Origin: JAMXLO01 sp963832895
GTDB lineage: Bacteria > Pseudomonadota > Alphaproteobacteria > Acetobacterales > Acetobacteraceae
Length of the DNA: 64,000 nucleotides
NCBI GenBank assembly: GCA_963832895.1
Contig: CAWHVQ010000024.1
Coordinates: forward strand, 1-64,000
Direction: 5' to 3'
Shown here in pieces: positions 44,736-52,904 of this stretch; positions within the stretch are counted from its first letter, which is position 1, and every line of letters begins with the position of its first letter. The notes beneath the pieces were generated by a model. It worked only from the letters and a program-made list of their open reading frames with translations. It had not been told where the DNA came from and searched no databases. Position numbers and translations under genes: made by a program.

Positions 44736-45118
44736 ACCTCCTGCTCGATACCCACGCCTTGCTTTGGTGGATCGCCGGCGACACTGCTCTATCGTCAACC
44801 GCGCACTCGGCCATTGCCGACGAGCGCAATGCAGTCTTCAACAGCGCAGCGTCCGCCTGGGAAATCGCGACGAAGTTCCGCATCGGCAAGCTGCCAGGTG
44901 TAGCGGCGATCGCGGCGGATCTCGCGGCCTTGCTCGACAGTCAAGGTTTCGTTCCACTGCCGATCTCGTTTGTCCATGGCCAGCTTGCCGGCGCATTGCC
45001 TGGTCCGCTGCGCGACCCATTCGACCGGATGCTGATTGCCCAGGCTATCCACGAAGACATGGTACTGGTGTCGAATGAGGTGGGCTTCGGCGCGTACGGC
45101 GTCCGTCGCCTCTGGTAA
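44732..45118 (+). CDS. PIN-domain toxin (VapC-like ribonuclease)
   Basis: The PIN fold is clear: LNLLLDTHALLWWIAG with the first catalytic Asp, then SAASAWEIATKFRIGKLPG, then DPFDRMLIAQAIHEDMVLVS with the last acidic residues. The toxin cuts RNA. The first ATG, GTG or TTG in frame (TTG at 44759) lies after the catalytic Asp, so the real start must be earlier. The only reasonable codon is CTG at 44732, which overlaps the antitoxin stop as CTGA. This would give 128 residues and translational coupling. The start is an inference. Confidence 0.85.
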   Translation: MNLLLDTHALLWWIAGDTALSSTAHSAIADERNAVFNSAASAWEIATKFRIGKLPGVAAIAADLAALLDSQGFVPLPISFVHGQLAGALPGPLRDPFDRMLIAQAIHEDMVLVSNEVGFGAYGVRRLW

Positions 45119-45122
45119 CGTT

Positions 45123-45872
45123 TTAGTACATCACGTCTCCGCCGTTCGGCGACAGCGTCGCACCCACATAGAAACCACCATCCGGGCCAGCCAACAGCAG
45201 CGCGGTCGCGGCGATCTCCTCGGGGCGGCCGAAGCGGTGTACCGGCAGCGCATCGATGAACGCTTGGCGGTCGGCGGGCGCCATCGTCGCGGTCAAATCG
45301 GTGACGATCGGGCCGGGCGCCACCGCGTTCACCCGCACGCCCTTGGGCATCGCCTCGCAGGCGAGCGCGCGTGTGAAACCGATGATCGCCGCCTTCGCCG
45401 CGCAATACGGGGTCGAGTTCACCGCGCCCTTCAGCCCTCGTTGCGACGCGACGTTGATAATGCAGCCGCTCCCGCGCGCCGCCATCGCCGGGAACACGGC
45501 CTGCGCCATGAAGAACATGCCCTTCATGTGCACGTCGAGGATTCGGTCGTAGTCCGCCTCGGTGTAATCCTCGAACCGCTTGCGGATGTTCATGCCGGCG
45601 TTGTTGAACAGGATGTCGATCGCGCCGAGTTCCGCCGCGGCCTCCTGTGCAAACGAACGGGTCGCCGCAATGTCAACCACGTCGAGCGATCGGTGCATCG
45701 CACGCCGCCCGAGCCCACGGATCTCCTTCGCCGTCTCCTCGGCTTTGAGCCCATCGTCGAGATGGCAGAACGCGATATCGGCGCCTTCCGCCGCGAAGGC
45801 GAGCGCCGTCGCGCGGCCGATGCCTCGCGATCCCCCGGTGACCAACGCAACCTGTCCTGCAAGCTTCATCAA
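45123..45872 (-). CDS. Short-chain dehydrogenase/reductase (SDR), FabG-like
   Basis: This 249-residue NAD(P)-dependent oxidoreductase has the cofactor motif TGGSRGIGRA near 12, the NNAG motif (LFNNAGMNIRKRFED) and the catalytic S-Y-K set in INVASQRGLKGAVNSTPYCA then AKAAIIGF. The end (LLLAGPDGGFYVGATLSPNG) is typical of classical SDRs such as 3-oxoacyl-ACP or gluconate reductases. The substrate is unknown. It overlaps the DUF2332 gene by 4 bp. Confidence 0.9.
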   Translation of the reverse strand: MMKLAGQVALVTGGSRGIGRATALAFAAEGADIAFCHLDDGLKAEETAKEIRGLGRRAMHRSLDVVDIAATRSFAQEAAAELGAIDILFNNAGMNIRKRFEDYTEADYDRILDVHMKGMFFMAQAVFPAMAARGSGCIINVASQRGLKGAVNSTPYCAAKAAIIGFTRALACEAMPKGVRVNAVAPGPIVTDLTATMAPADRQAFIDALPVHRFGRPEEIAATALLLAGPDGGFYVGATLSPNGGDVMY

Positions 45873-46840
45873 ACTCTCTCCTCAGCAATCCACTCGATCC
45901 ACCTGCCATGCGGGTCGGTCCACGCGATCGGCTCGCCATCGACCGAAAGCAGGAATGCACCGCGCGGACCACGCTGCACCAGCCTGTCGCGCAGCGACGG
46001 AAATACCCCCGGTGACTCGTTGCTGATCCAGACTGCGCCGAGTTCGCGCACGGTGCGCATGAACGCTTCGCGCAAATCGGGTTCCGCCACATAGGCGAGC
46101 ACCGCCGAATGGAACACGACGAGCGTCGCCTCGGGCGGAGCTTGTCGCGCACATGTTCGGAGGTCGCTCAGCAGATCGCCCTGAACGACACGGGGCGGAT
46201 CGCGTCTCGCCACCGCGATGGCCGCGCGCAGACGATCCAGCCGATCGGATTGCTCTGGCCACACCAGCGTTTCCAGCCAGGCGCAATGCGCCGCGTCGGC
46301 GACATCCACCGGATACAGATCAACGCCAAGCCGCCACACAACTCGCGGACGCGCCACGGGCAGCGGCGTGGCGGCACCGGCACGGCAAGGCAAGATCGGT
46401 GCATCCGCCGTCCCGGGCGCCAGTTGCGATACCCCATAGTCATAGCCATAGCGATCGGGAAGCAGGCACAGACCGGCCGATGCACCCACTTCGAGCAGCG
46501 CCAGCGGTTGCGGCAATCGCGCCAGTACAGGCAGCAGCGTGGCGCAACGGCCGGCTTCATTGGTTTGCGTGTGACGTGCCAACATTGTCGCGCGTACGGC
46601 TGGTGCATTGTCGCCCAGCATCGTGCGAAACGCCGGCCAATCGCGTGGCGTGCCGCACACGTGGCGCAACGCTGCGAACAGCAGGTTGGGCTGCTGCTTG
46701 GCGTCGGGCAGTGCCGCGAGAAACTCGAGCGTGAATGCGTCATCGGCGACACCGACGGCGCACGCCTCGTACAACGGCGAGCGACCGCGCGCCTCCACCC
46801 CGGCAAATCGCCTGAAACGCGCTGCGATTTGTTCGCTCAC
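45869..46840 (-). CDS. DUF2332 family protein
   Basis: The protein matches DUF2332, a family of unknown activity with a Rossmann/methyltransferase-like look. It starts IAARFRRFAGVEARGRSPLY. A later stretch is LPQPLALLEVGASAGLCLLP then DRYGYDYG, where methyltransferases bind their cofactor. It ends VFHSAVLAYV and WISNESPGVFPSL. The GTG at 46840 (GGGGGA just upstream) gives 323 residues. An ATG at 46864 is an alternative. Longer versions would overlap panC. It is divergent from panC and runs into the SDR gene. Confidence 0.8.
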   Translation of the reverse strand: MSEQIAARFRRFAGVEARGRSPLYEACAVGVADDAFTLEFLAALPDAKQQPNLLFAALRHVCGTPRDWPAFRTMLGDNAPAVRATMLARHTQTNEAGRCATLLPVLARLPQPLALLEVGASAGLCLLPDRYGYDYGVSQLAPGTADAPILPCRAGAATPLPVARPRVVWRLGVDLYPVDVADAAHCAWLETLVWPEQSDRLDRLRAAIAVARRDPPRVVQGDLLSDLRTCARQAPPEATLVVFHSAVLAYVAEPDLREAFMRTVRELGAVWISNESPGVFPSLRDRLVQRGPRGAFLLSVDGEPIAWTDPHGRWIEWIAEERV

Positions 46841-46900
46841 GGCATCCCCCGATCCCAGCCACATGTTGCGCCACAGCGGCTGCGAGGCCAAATTGGGCGC

Positions 46901-47734
46901 ATGGAGCAGGCGCGCACGATTGCCGGGCTGCATGCCGGATGCAGGGAGTTGCGCCACCAGTACAGCGCGCTCGCTCTGGTGCCGACGATGGGAGCGCTGC
47001 ACGACGGACATCGTGCGTTGGTGCGTGAAGCTGCGGCAAGCGGTGCGGCCGTCGTCGCGTCCCTCTTCGTCAATCCGCTGCAGTTCGCGGCGAACGAGGA
47101 TCTGTCGCGATATCCGCGCGATGAGGCTGGGGACCTGGCTGCACTGGAGGCATCAGGCTGTCAGCTCGTCTGGCTGCCGGATGTCGCGACGATGTATTCC
47201 CCCGGCGATGCCACGACGATCGACGTGTCCGGACCGGCGGAACAGTGGGAAGGCACCGCGCGGCCGGGGCATTTCCGGGGTGTCGCCACAGTATGCGCCA
47301 AGTTGTTCGGCCAGGTGCGGCCCGATCGTGCATATTTCGGCGAGAAAGATTGGCAGCAATTGCAGGTGGTGCGCCGCATGGTCGCCGACCTGCATCTGCC
47401 TCTTGAGATCATCGGCGTGCAAACGATGCGCGAGCCTGACGGGTTGGCACTATCCTCACGCAATCGGTTCCTGACGGAGCAGGAGCGTGCGACCGCGCCG
47501 CTCCTGCACGATGTGCTGAGCGCCCTGGCGCGCGCGCTGACGACGGGTAGTCAAGCCGATGTGGCACTCGCCGATGCCCGCGCCGAGCTGAGCAATGCAG
47601 ACTTCGCGATCGACTATCTCGCGTTGGTTGATGGCGTCACGATGCAGGCGCTGCAAATGGTGCAGCCTGGGTCCCGCCTGATCGCAGCAGCGCGGCTCGG
47701 TTCCGTGCGGCTGATCGACAACCTGGGCCTGTAG
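46901..47734 (+). CDS. panC: Pantothenate synthetase
   Basis: This 277-residue enzyme joins pantoate and beta-alanine in vitamin B5 and CoA synthesis. It has the HIGH-type motif PTMGALHDGH (28..37), VASLFVNPLQFAANEDLSRY, GHFRGVATVCAKLF, YFGEKDWQQL and DGLALSSRNRFL. The ATG at 46901 gives the standard length. Longer upstream frames are shadows of the DUF2332 gene. The end is 3 bp from the convergent CBS gene. Confidence 0.95.
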   Translation: MEQARTIAGLHAGCRELRHQYSALALVPTMGALHDGHRALVREAAASGAAVVASLFVNPLQFAANEDLSRYPRDEAGDLAALEASGCQLVWLPDVATMYSPGDATTIDVSGPAEQWEGTARPGHFRGVATVCAKLFGQVRPDRAYFGEKDWQQLQVVRRMVADLHLPLEIIGVQTMREPDGLALSSRNRFLTEQERATAPLLHDVLSALARALTTGSQADVALADARAELSNADFAIDYLALVDGVTMQALQMVQPGSRLIAAARLGSVRLIDNLGL

Positions 47735-47737
47735 CAG

Positions 47738-48286
47738 TCAGCGCCGTGGCTTCTCCCGCCCGCGGCGCAGTGCCTCATTCACCGTCTCCGGTTCGCTTGC
47801 CGGCTGAGACGGCTTGTCGGCCAGCTTCTCGGCCAGCGCGCGCACGAGGTCCGACCGCGCGACAATGCCGACCAGCTTTCCATCGCGCACCACCGGGACG
47901 CGTTTGATGTTCCGGTCGTACATCAGACGCGCCACCTCGCGCGCGGCCGTCTCTTCGGTGACGGTCATGGCGCCCGGCGACATGACGGACTTCACCCTGT
48001 GACGCTGCTCACGGATGCTTTCGACAAAGGTTGGCGCGAGGTCGGACCCTTCGGCCAACATGTCGAGCCACCGCGCCTGCCGATCGGTATTGCCCTCATG
48101 CCAGCGCACCAGGTCGCCTTCGCTGATCATGCCAACGATTGCGCCGGCATCGTCCACCACCGGCATGCCGCTGATCCGACGCCGCGCCATCAGCTTGACC
48201 GCCTCCAGCAGACGCGTCTCCGGGTGCACCACTGCTACGTCGCGGGTCATCAGATCACCCGCTGTAACCACTGCTTCGTCCAGCAT
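47738..48286 (-). CDS. CBS-domain pair protein
   Basis: This 182-residue soluble protein has two CBS domains (residues about 10..65: GDLMTRDVAVVHPETRLLEA; about 95..155: SVMSPGAMTVTEETAAREVA, RVPVVRDGKLVGIVARSDLV). CBS pairs bind adenine nucleotides and regulate partners. No effector domain is attached. It is divergent from ppk2 with an FNR-like box between, so a role at low oxygen or low energy is possible. Confidence 0.88.
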   Translation of the reverse strand: MLDEAVVTAGDLMTRDVAVVHPETRLLEAVKLMARRRISGMPVVDDAGAIVGMISEGDLVRWHEGNTDRQARWLDMLAEGSDLAPTFVESIREQRHRVKSVMSPGAMTVTEETAAREVARLMYDRNIKRVPVVRDGKLVGIVARSDLVRALAEKLADKPSQPASEPETVNEALRRGREKPRR

Positions 48287-48373
48287 TTCGTTTCCTTTCC
48301 TGAATCGACGCCGGGTGCTCAGGACTGGCGACCTCGCTTTCCGACACGTCTAGCACAGGTTCGTGGTGTGCGT

Positions 48374-48387
48374 TTGACCCAAATCAA
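48374..48387. promoter_or_regulatory. FNR/FixK-like binding box
   Basis: TTGACCCAAATCAA fits TTGAY-N4-RTCAA, the box of oxygen-responsive FNR/Anr/FixK regulators. Its centre is about 80 bp before the ppk2 start and about 94 bp before the CBS-protein start, so it could serve one or both divergent genes. Confidence 0.6.
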
Positions 48388-48459
48388 GCCAGCCCCGAGC
48401 GGATCATGATAAAAAGCGCCTGCCGGAAGTCCGGCGCGCACTACCAGGGGAGGATTATC

Positions 48460-49299
48460 ATGCCTGCTGACGGCACAAATGAGGAAACTGTTCCTATAGG
48501 CAAGTTAACCAGGAAAGACTACGAGCGCGAATTGGCTAGGCTGCATGTCGAGCTCGTCAAGCTACAGCAGTGGGTCCAGCATAAGGGACTCAAAGTCTGC
48601 ATCGTATTCGAGGGCCGCGACGGCGCCGGCAAGGGCGGCACCATCAAAGCGATCACGGAACGCGTCAGCCCGCGCATTTTTCGCGTCGTCGCCCTCCCCG
48701 CTCCGACGGAACGCGAGAAGTCGCAGATGTATATCCAGCGATACATCCAGTATCTGCCCGCGGCGGGTGAGGTCGTGATCTTCGACCGGAGCTGGTACAA
48801 CCGCGCGGGCGTCGAGCGTGTGATGGGCTTCTGCTCGGAGGATCAGGCGAAGCACTTCCTCCTGATGACGCCGCCCACGGAGCGGGCAGTGGTCGATTCC
48901 GGCATCACCCTGCTGAAATACTGGCTCGAGGTCAGTGAAGCGGAGCAGACACGCCGACTGCAGGCGCGGATCGACGACGGCCGCAAAATCTGGAAGCTCT
49001 CGCCGATGGATCTCAAATCCTACAGCCGCTGGCACGACTATACGCACGCACGCGACGAGATGTTCAAGGCGACCGATACGCCCTGGGCTCCATGGTCTGT
49101 AATTCGTTCGGACGACAAGAAGCGGGCGCGGTTGAACGCAATATCGCACCTGCTTCACCAGATCCCCTATGAGGACGTGACGCGAGGAAAGGTGAAGCTA
49201 CCAAAGCGGCAGCATCATCACGGCCGTAGCGAGCCGGACTATCCATACAAGTTTGTCCCGGAGCTCACCTGGCCGTCCAACCAGCGCCCGCGACGGTGA
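48460..49299 (+). CDS. ppk2: Polyphosphate kinase 2 (class I PPK2)
   Basis: This 279-residue enzyme uses polyphosphate to phosphorylate nucleoside diphosphates. The P-loop is GRDGAGKGGTIK and the lid region is FDRSWYNRAGVERVMGFCSE, followed by the conserved KYWLEVSEAEQTRRLQARID and DDKKRARLNAISHLL. The ATG at 48460 is used because AGGGGAGG lies just upstream. An earlier ATG at 48406 gives a poor N-terminus. It is a single-domain class I enzyme, most likely acting on GDP or ADP. Confidence 0.93.
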   Translation: MPADGTNEETVPIGKLTRKDYERELARLHVELVKLQQWVQHKGLKVCIVFEGRDGAGKGGTIKAITERVSPRIFRVVALPAPTEREKSQMYIQRYIQYLPAAGEVVIFDRSWYNRAGVERVMGFCSEDQAKHFLLMTPPTERAVVDSGITLLKYWLEVSEAEQTRRLQARIDDGRKIWKLSPMDLKSYSRWHDYTHARDEMFKATDTPWAPWSVIRSDDKKRARLNAISHLLHQIPYEDVTRGKVKLPKRQHHHGRSEPDYPYKFVPELTWPSNQRPRR

Positions 49300-49309
49300 G
49301 CCGCCGCGT

Positions 49310-50455
49310 TCAGCTCCCCAACGCGCGTTTGGCTATGCTCGCAAGATAGCCAGAAGCCGCTGGCAGGATCGCGTCGTTGTAGTCGTAGCGCGAGCTGTGC
49401 AGCCCGCGACCGTCGTCGGCCGAGCCATTGCCTATCCAGACGAACGCACCCGGCCGCTGCTGCAGATACCATGCAAAGTCCTCGCCGGTCATCGCCGGAG
49501 GCAGATCGCGCCGCAGCGGCAGGCCGGCCGCGACGACCGCCTCCGCCGCCAGGTCACGTTCCACGGCTGTGTTCACCGTCACCGGATTGCCGCGACGCAA
49601 CGCCACCTCGATCGCGACATCGCAGCTGAGCGCCACGCCGGCCGCGACGCGATGGATCGCCAACTCCACCGCATCGCACACTTCGTCGCGCAAGGTGCGC
49701 ATGGTCCCGCGCATGAAGGCTTCGTCGGCGATCTGATTGGCCGCGCTACCTGCCTCCATGGTGGCGACGGTGATCACGACCGCGTCCAGCGGGTCGACGT
49801 TGCGCGAAACAATCGTTTGCAGTGCCAGCAGCAGGTGCGCCGAAGCCACCATCGGATCGCGCGTCAGATGCGGCAGGGCGGCGTGGCCGGACCGTCCCTT
49901 CACGCGAAACTCGATGCGTCCGCCCGAAGCCATCACCGCCGCGTCGTGCACCGCGACGGTGCCGGCCTCGAGGCCCGGCCAGTTGTGGTAGCCAAAGATT
50001 CGCTCCATCGGGAAGCGTTCGAACAGACCGTCGGCGATCAGGTTCTTGGCGCCACCGCCGCCTTCCTCCGCCGGTTGGAATACCAGATGCACCGTGCCGG
50101 CCCAGGAAGGGTCCTGCTGCAGCAGCGCCGCGGCACCGAGCAGCGAGGTGGTGTGACCGTCATGGCCGCAGGCGTGCATCACGCCCGATTGGCTCGAGGC
50201 GTAGGCAAGGCCGGTGGTCTCGGCGATCGGCAGCGCGTCCATGTCGGCGCGCACGCCGACGCTGCGATTGGACTGGCCACGCGAAATCGTCGCGACCACA
50301 CCGTGGCCGCCCACCCCGGCGACAAAGGGAACGCCGAGTTCCTGGAGCTTCGCGCACACAAAGGCCGCGGTTTCCTTCTCGTGCAGCGTCAGTTCCGGGT
50401 GTGCGTGCAGGTGATGGCGCCAGACGGTCAAAGTGTCGATCAGGTTTCGGTCCAT
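49310..50455 (-). CDS. M20-family amidohydrolase (hippurate/N-acyl-amino-acid hydrolase type)
   Basis: This 381-residue metallopeptidase-like hydrolase has the M20D motifs: WRHHLHAHPELTLHEKETA, RADMDALPI, MHACGHDGHTTSLLGAAALL, PAEEGGGGAKNLIADGLFE and GHAALPH in the dimer domain, with a late TGEDFAWYLQ. It removes acyl groups from amino acids such as hippurate or indole conjugates. The ATG at 50455 fits the family start. It converges with ppk2 by 10 bp and follows the MFS gene on its own strand. A palindrome lies about 40 bp upstream. Confidence 0.92.
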   Translation of the reverse strand: MDRNLIDTLTVWRHHLHAHPELTLHEKETAAFVCAKLQELGVPFVAGVGGHGVVATISRGQSNRSVGVRADMDALPIAETTGLAYASSQSGVMHACGHDGHTTSLLGAAALLQQDPSWAGTVHLVFQPAEEGGGGAKNLIADGLFERFPMERIFGYHNWPGLEAGTVAVHDAAVMASGGRIEFRVKGRSGHAALPHLTRDPMVASAHLLLALQTIVSRNVDPLDAVVITVATMEAGSAANQIADEAFMRGTMRTLRDEVCDAVELAIHRVAAGVALSCDVAIEVALRRGNPVTVNTAVERDLAAEAVVAAGLPLRRDLPPAMTGEDFAWYLQQRPGAFVWIGNGSADDGRGLHSSRYDYNDAILPAASGYLASIAKRALGS

Positions 50456-50490
50456 GCTAAAGGCGGTAGCGGATTTCTCTGTGCTCGGCA

Positions 50491-50506
50491 AATGAAACGT
50501 TACATT
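50491..50506. promoter_or_regulatory. LacI-type operator-like palindrome
   Basis: AATGAAACGTTACATT is a near-perfect palindrome with the central AACGTT usual for LacI/GalR operators. It lies just before the M20 hydrolase gene, in the gap behind the MFS gene. No LacI regulator is encoded in this window. Confidence 0.5.
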
Positions 50507-50540
50507 TACAACCTGTTTCCCGCGCGGCGCCGCCCCTTGG

Positions 50541-51908
50541 TCATGTCGATGCCGGCAATTCGCGGCAGAGCCATGCCCCGACTAGGCCGAGCAGCGCGAT
50601 AAGCCCCAGCACCGCCGACAGCCCGCCGAACGCGAAGGCAACCGCCCCCGCGGCCACGCCGACGCTTCCCGCGAGAAAGGTGCAGGCATTGATGATGCCG
50701 GACCCCGCGCCGGCACGGGCGGCCGGCAAGGTCGCGAGGGCGAGCCGCGGCGCCGACGCGTAAGGCAACGCCAGGCCGGCGCCTACGGCGAACAGACCGA
50801 CAATGAGCGGCACCCAGATCCTCCCCACGGTCGCGATGGCAATTATCACGCTGCCCGCGATGATCAGCAGCATTCCACATGTGAGGGCACGGCCCGCGCC
50901 GAAGCGCCGGATAAGCCACGGTGCCGAGAACGCGAAAATCAGCAGCCCGCCGCTCAGCGGCAGAAGCGACAGGCCGGCGCCGATCGGAGTGAGCCCCAGG
51001 CCGGCCGGGCTCTGCGCGTCCAGGTTGTAGAACAGCAGCAATGCCAGGATGCACGACATCGCGATCGAGCCGACGGCGATGGCGCGCACGAAGGCGGCGC
51101 CGGCGAACAGGCTCAGGTCGATGAGCGGGTCCCGGACGCGGCGCTCCACCGCCAACAGCCCGACGAACGCAGCGACCGCGAGTGCGGCAAAGCCCAGTAA
51201 ATCGAGCGGCGCCCGCGTCGCCGCCGGCAGGGCATTCAGCGCCGAGATCAGCGCGGCCATGAAGATTGCGAGCAGGACAAAGCCCGCCCAATCGAACCGG
51301 TTGAGCCGCCGGGCACGCGACGTCGCAGCCGCACTCTCGCTGACCAGGAAGCCCCCGGCGGCGAGGAGCATGCTGACGGCGCTGGCCCAGAAGATCACGC
51401 GCCAGTCGGCGTAATGGGTGAGCGCTCCGCCGATCAGCGGACCGAGACTGAAGCCCAGCATCAGGAAACCTGCCCAGGCGCCGATCGCCGATGCGCGGCG
51501 CTCCGGCGAACTGGACTCGTTGATCGCGGCCAGCGTGCCGGGAACCGCCAGCGCGGCCGCGAGCCCCTGAAGCGCACGACCGGCCAGCAGGAAAGCAGGT
51601 CCGTGCGCCATCGCGACGATGACCGATGCGACGGCGAACAACGCCAGGCCGACCATCGACACGCGCCGCGCCCCTGCCTGATCGCACGCCTTGCCGCCGG
51701 GGATGATGCACACCGCCGATACAATCAGATAGGCGTTGATCGCCCATTCGAGCTGCGCGGCATCCAGCCCGAGTTCGCCGCGCATGGTCGGCAGCGCGGC
51801 CATGATCGCCGTGCCGTTGATGCCCAGCATCAGCATGCCGAGACAGGTTGCCGGCAGAATCACCCGCGCACGCGGATCGGCGACGGCCGCAGGCCGCGCG
51901 CCACTCAC
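50541..51908 (-). CDS. MFS transporter, DHA2-type (14-helix)
   Basis: This 455-residue membrane protein has PATCLGMLMLGINGTAIMAA and LPTMRGELGLDAAQLEWAIN at the start and GRALQGLAAALAVPGTLAAI as motif C. The about 13 to 14 hydrophobic helices fit the DHA2 drug:H+ antiporters. The GTG at 51908 overlaps the esterase stop (GTGA), which supports it over longer frames. It may export the product or substrate of the neighbouring esterase and M20 hydrolase. Confidence 0.88.
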   Translation of the reverse strand: MSGARPAAVADPRARVILPATCLGMLMLGINGTAIMAALPTMRGELGLDAAQLEWAINAYLIVSAVCIIPGGKACDQAGARRVSMVGLALFAVASVIVAMAHGPAFLLAGRALQGLAAALAVPGTLAAINESSSPERRASAIGAWAGFLMLGFSLGPLIGGALTHYADWRVIFWASAVSMLLAAGGFLVSESAAATSRARRLNRFDWAGFVLLAIFMAALISALNALPAATRAPLDLLGFAALAVAAFVGLLAVERRVRDPLIDLSLFAGAAFVRAIAVGSIAMSCILALLLFYNLDAQSPAGLGLTPIGAGLSLLPLSGGLLIFAFSAPWLIRRFGAGRALTCGMLLIIAGSVIIAIATVGRIWVPLIVGLFAVGAGLALPYASAPRLALATLPAARAGAGSGIINACTFLAGSVGVAAGAVAFAFGGLSAVLGLIALLGLVGAWLCRELPAST

Positions 51909-52786
51909 GACACGCTGCGGATGAATGCGCCGACAGCGGCGAGCGAAGCGCGCCCCTCGGCAAGCTGCGGATGGAACAGGTGCCATGCATGGATCATCTC
52001 TGGCCAGACCTGGAGGGTCACATTGACATCGGCCTCACCGGCGACCGCCGTCAGCATGATCGAGTCGCTCAGCAACGTCTCGGCCGATCCGACCTGGATC
52101 AGCATCGCGGGCAGGCCGTGCAGGTCGGCGTGGATCGGCGACACGAAAGGCGAGCGCGGATCGGCGCCGTGCAGGTAGGCAGAAGCCGTTTCGAGCAAAT
52201 AGGGTTTCTGAATCAACGGATCGACGTCTGCCTTGCTCGCCATGGTTGCCCCGGTCATTTCCAGATCGACCCACGGCGAGGCACACCAGACGGATCTCGG
52301 CAACGCCACGCCGGCATCGCGGAGCGCGATCAGCGTCGCGATCGCAAGCCCGCCCCCCGCGCTTTCGCCGGCCAGCGTGATGCGCGCCGGGTCGCAACCG
52401 GACGACAGCAGAAAGCGATACCCCGCGATCGCATCGTTCAGCGCGGCTGGAAACGGATGTTCCGGGGCCAACCGGTAGTCGAGAGCCAGAGTGCGTGCCG
52501 CTGCTTGTCTGCCCAGCTCCGCCATGACATGGCGATGGCTCGCGATTGAGCCTGATATGTAGGCTCCACCGTGCAGGAACATGATGACGCGGTTCGCGTC
52601 AGCGTACGGCGTCGAGGTCCATTCGGCAGGCACCCCGTTGGCATCAACCGGTTCGGTCCGAACATCCCCGGGAAGTGCATACCTTGCGCCCAACGCATCG
52701 AGACGTGCGCGCCGTTCCGCGAGCCCCGCGGGTCGCGGTGTCGCTTTCAGCGCACCCCTGATGGTCTCGATCTCGGGATTTTCCAT
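51905..52786 (-). CDS. Alpha/beta-hydrolase of the hormone-sensitive-lipase family
   Basis: This 293-residue esterase has the HSL oxyanion motif (MFLHGGAYISGSIASH), the nucleophile elbow GESAGGG, the late acid region (IQVGSAETLLSDS) and the catalytic His in PEMIHAWHLFH. It should cleave short-chain esters. The ATG at 52786 follows GGGAAGGAA. It is the first gene of the esterase-MFS overlap pair and is divergent from the broken serine hydrolase. Confidence 0.92.
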   Translation of the reverse strand: MENPEIETIRGALKATPRPAGLAERRARLDALGARYALPGDVRTEPVDANGVPAEWTSTPYADANRVIMFLHGGAYISGSIASHRHVMAELGRQAAARTLALDYRLAPEHPFPAALNDAIAGYRFLLSSGCDPARITLAGESAGGGLAIATLIALRDAGVALPRSVWCASPWVDLEMTGATMASKADVDPLIQKPYLLETASAYLHGADPRSPFVSPIHADLHGLPAMLIQVGSAETLLSDSIMLTAVAGEADVNVTLQVWPEMIHAWHLFHPQLAEGRASLAAVGAFIRSVS

Positions 52787-52904
52787 CGCAATTCCTTCCC
52801 GGCCGCCAGCGCTTCCCGTGCGATACGGTCGCGTGCAATCTAACCATCGCGAAGTGACCGGCGCCATAGTCGACCGCTCCGTCCTACCTGCACTGGAAAC
52901 CAAC

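Noticed and set aside
44759..45118. PIN toxin starting at TTG 44759
   Set aside because: It would lose the first catalytic Asp of LLLDTHALL, so the start must be upstream.
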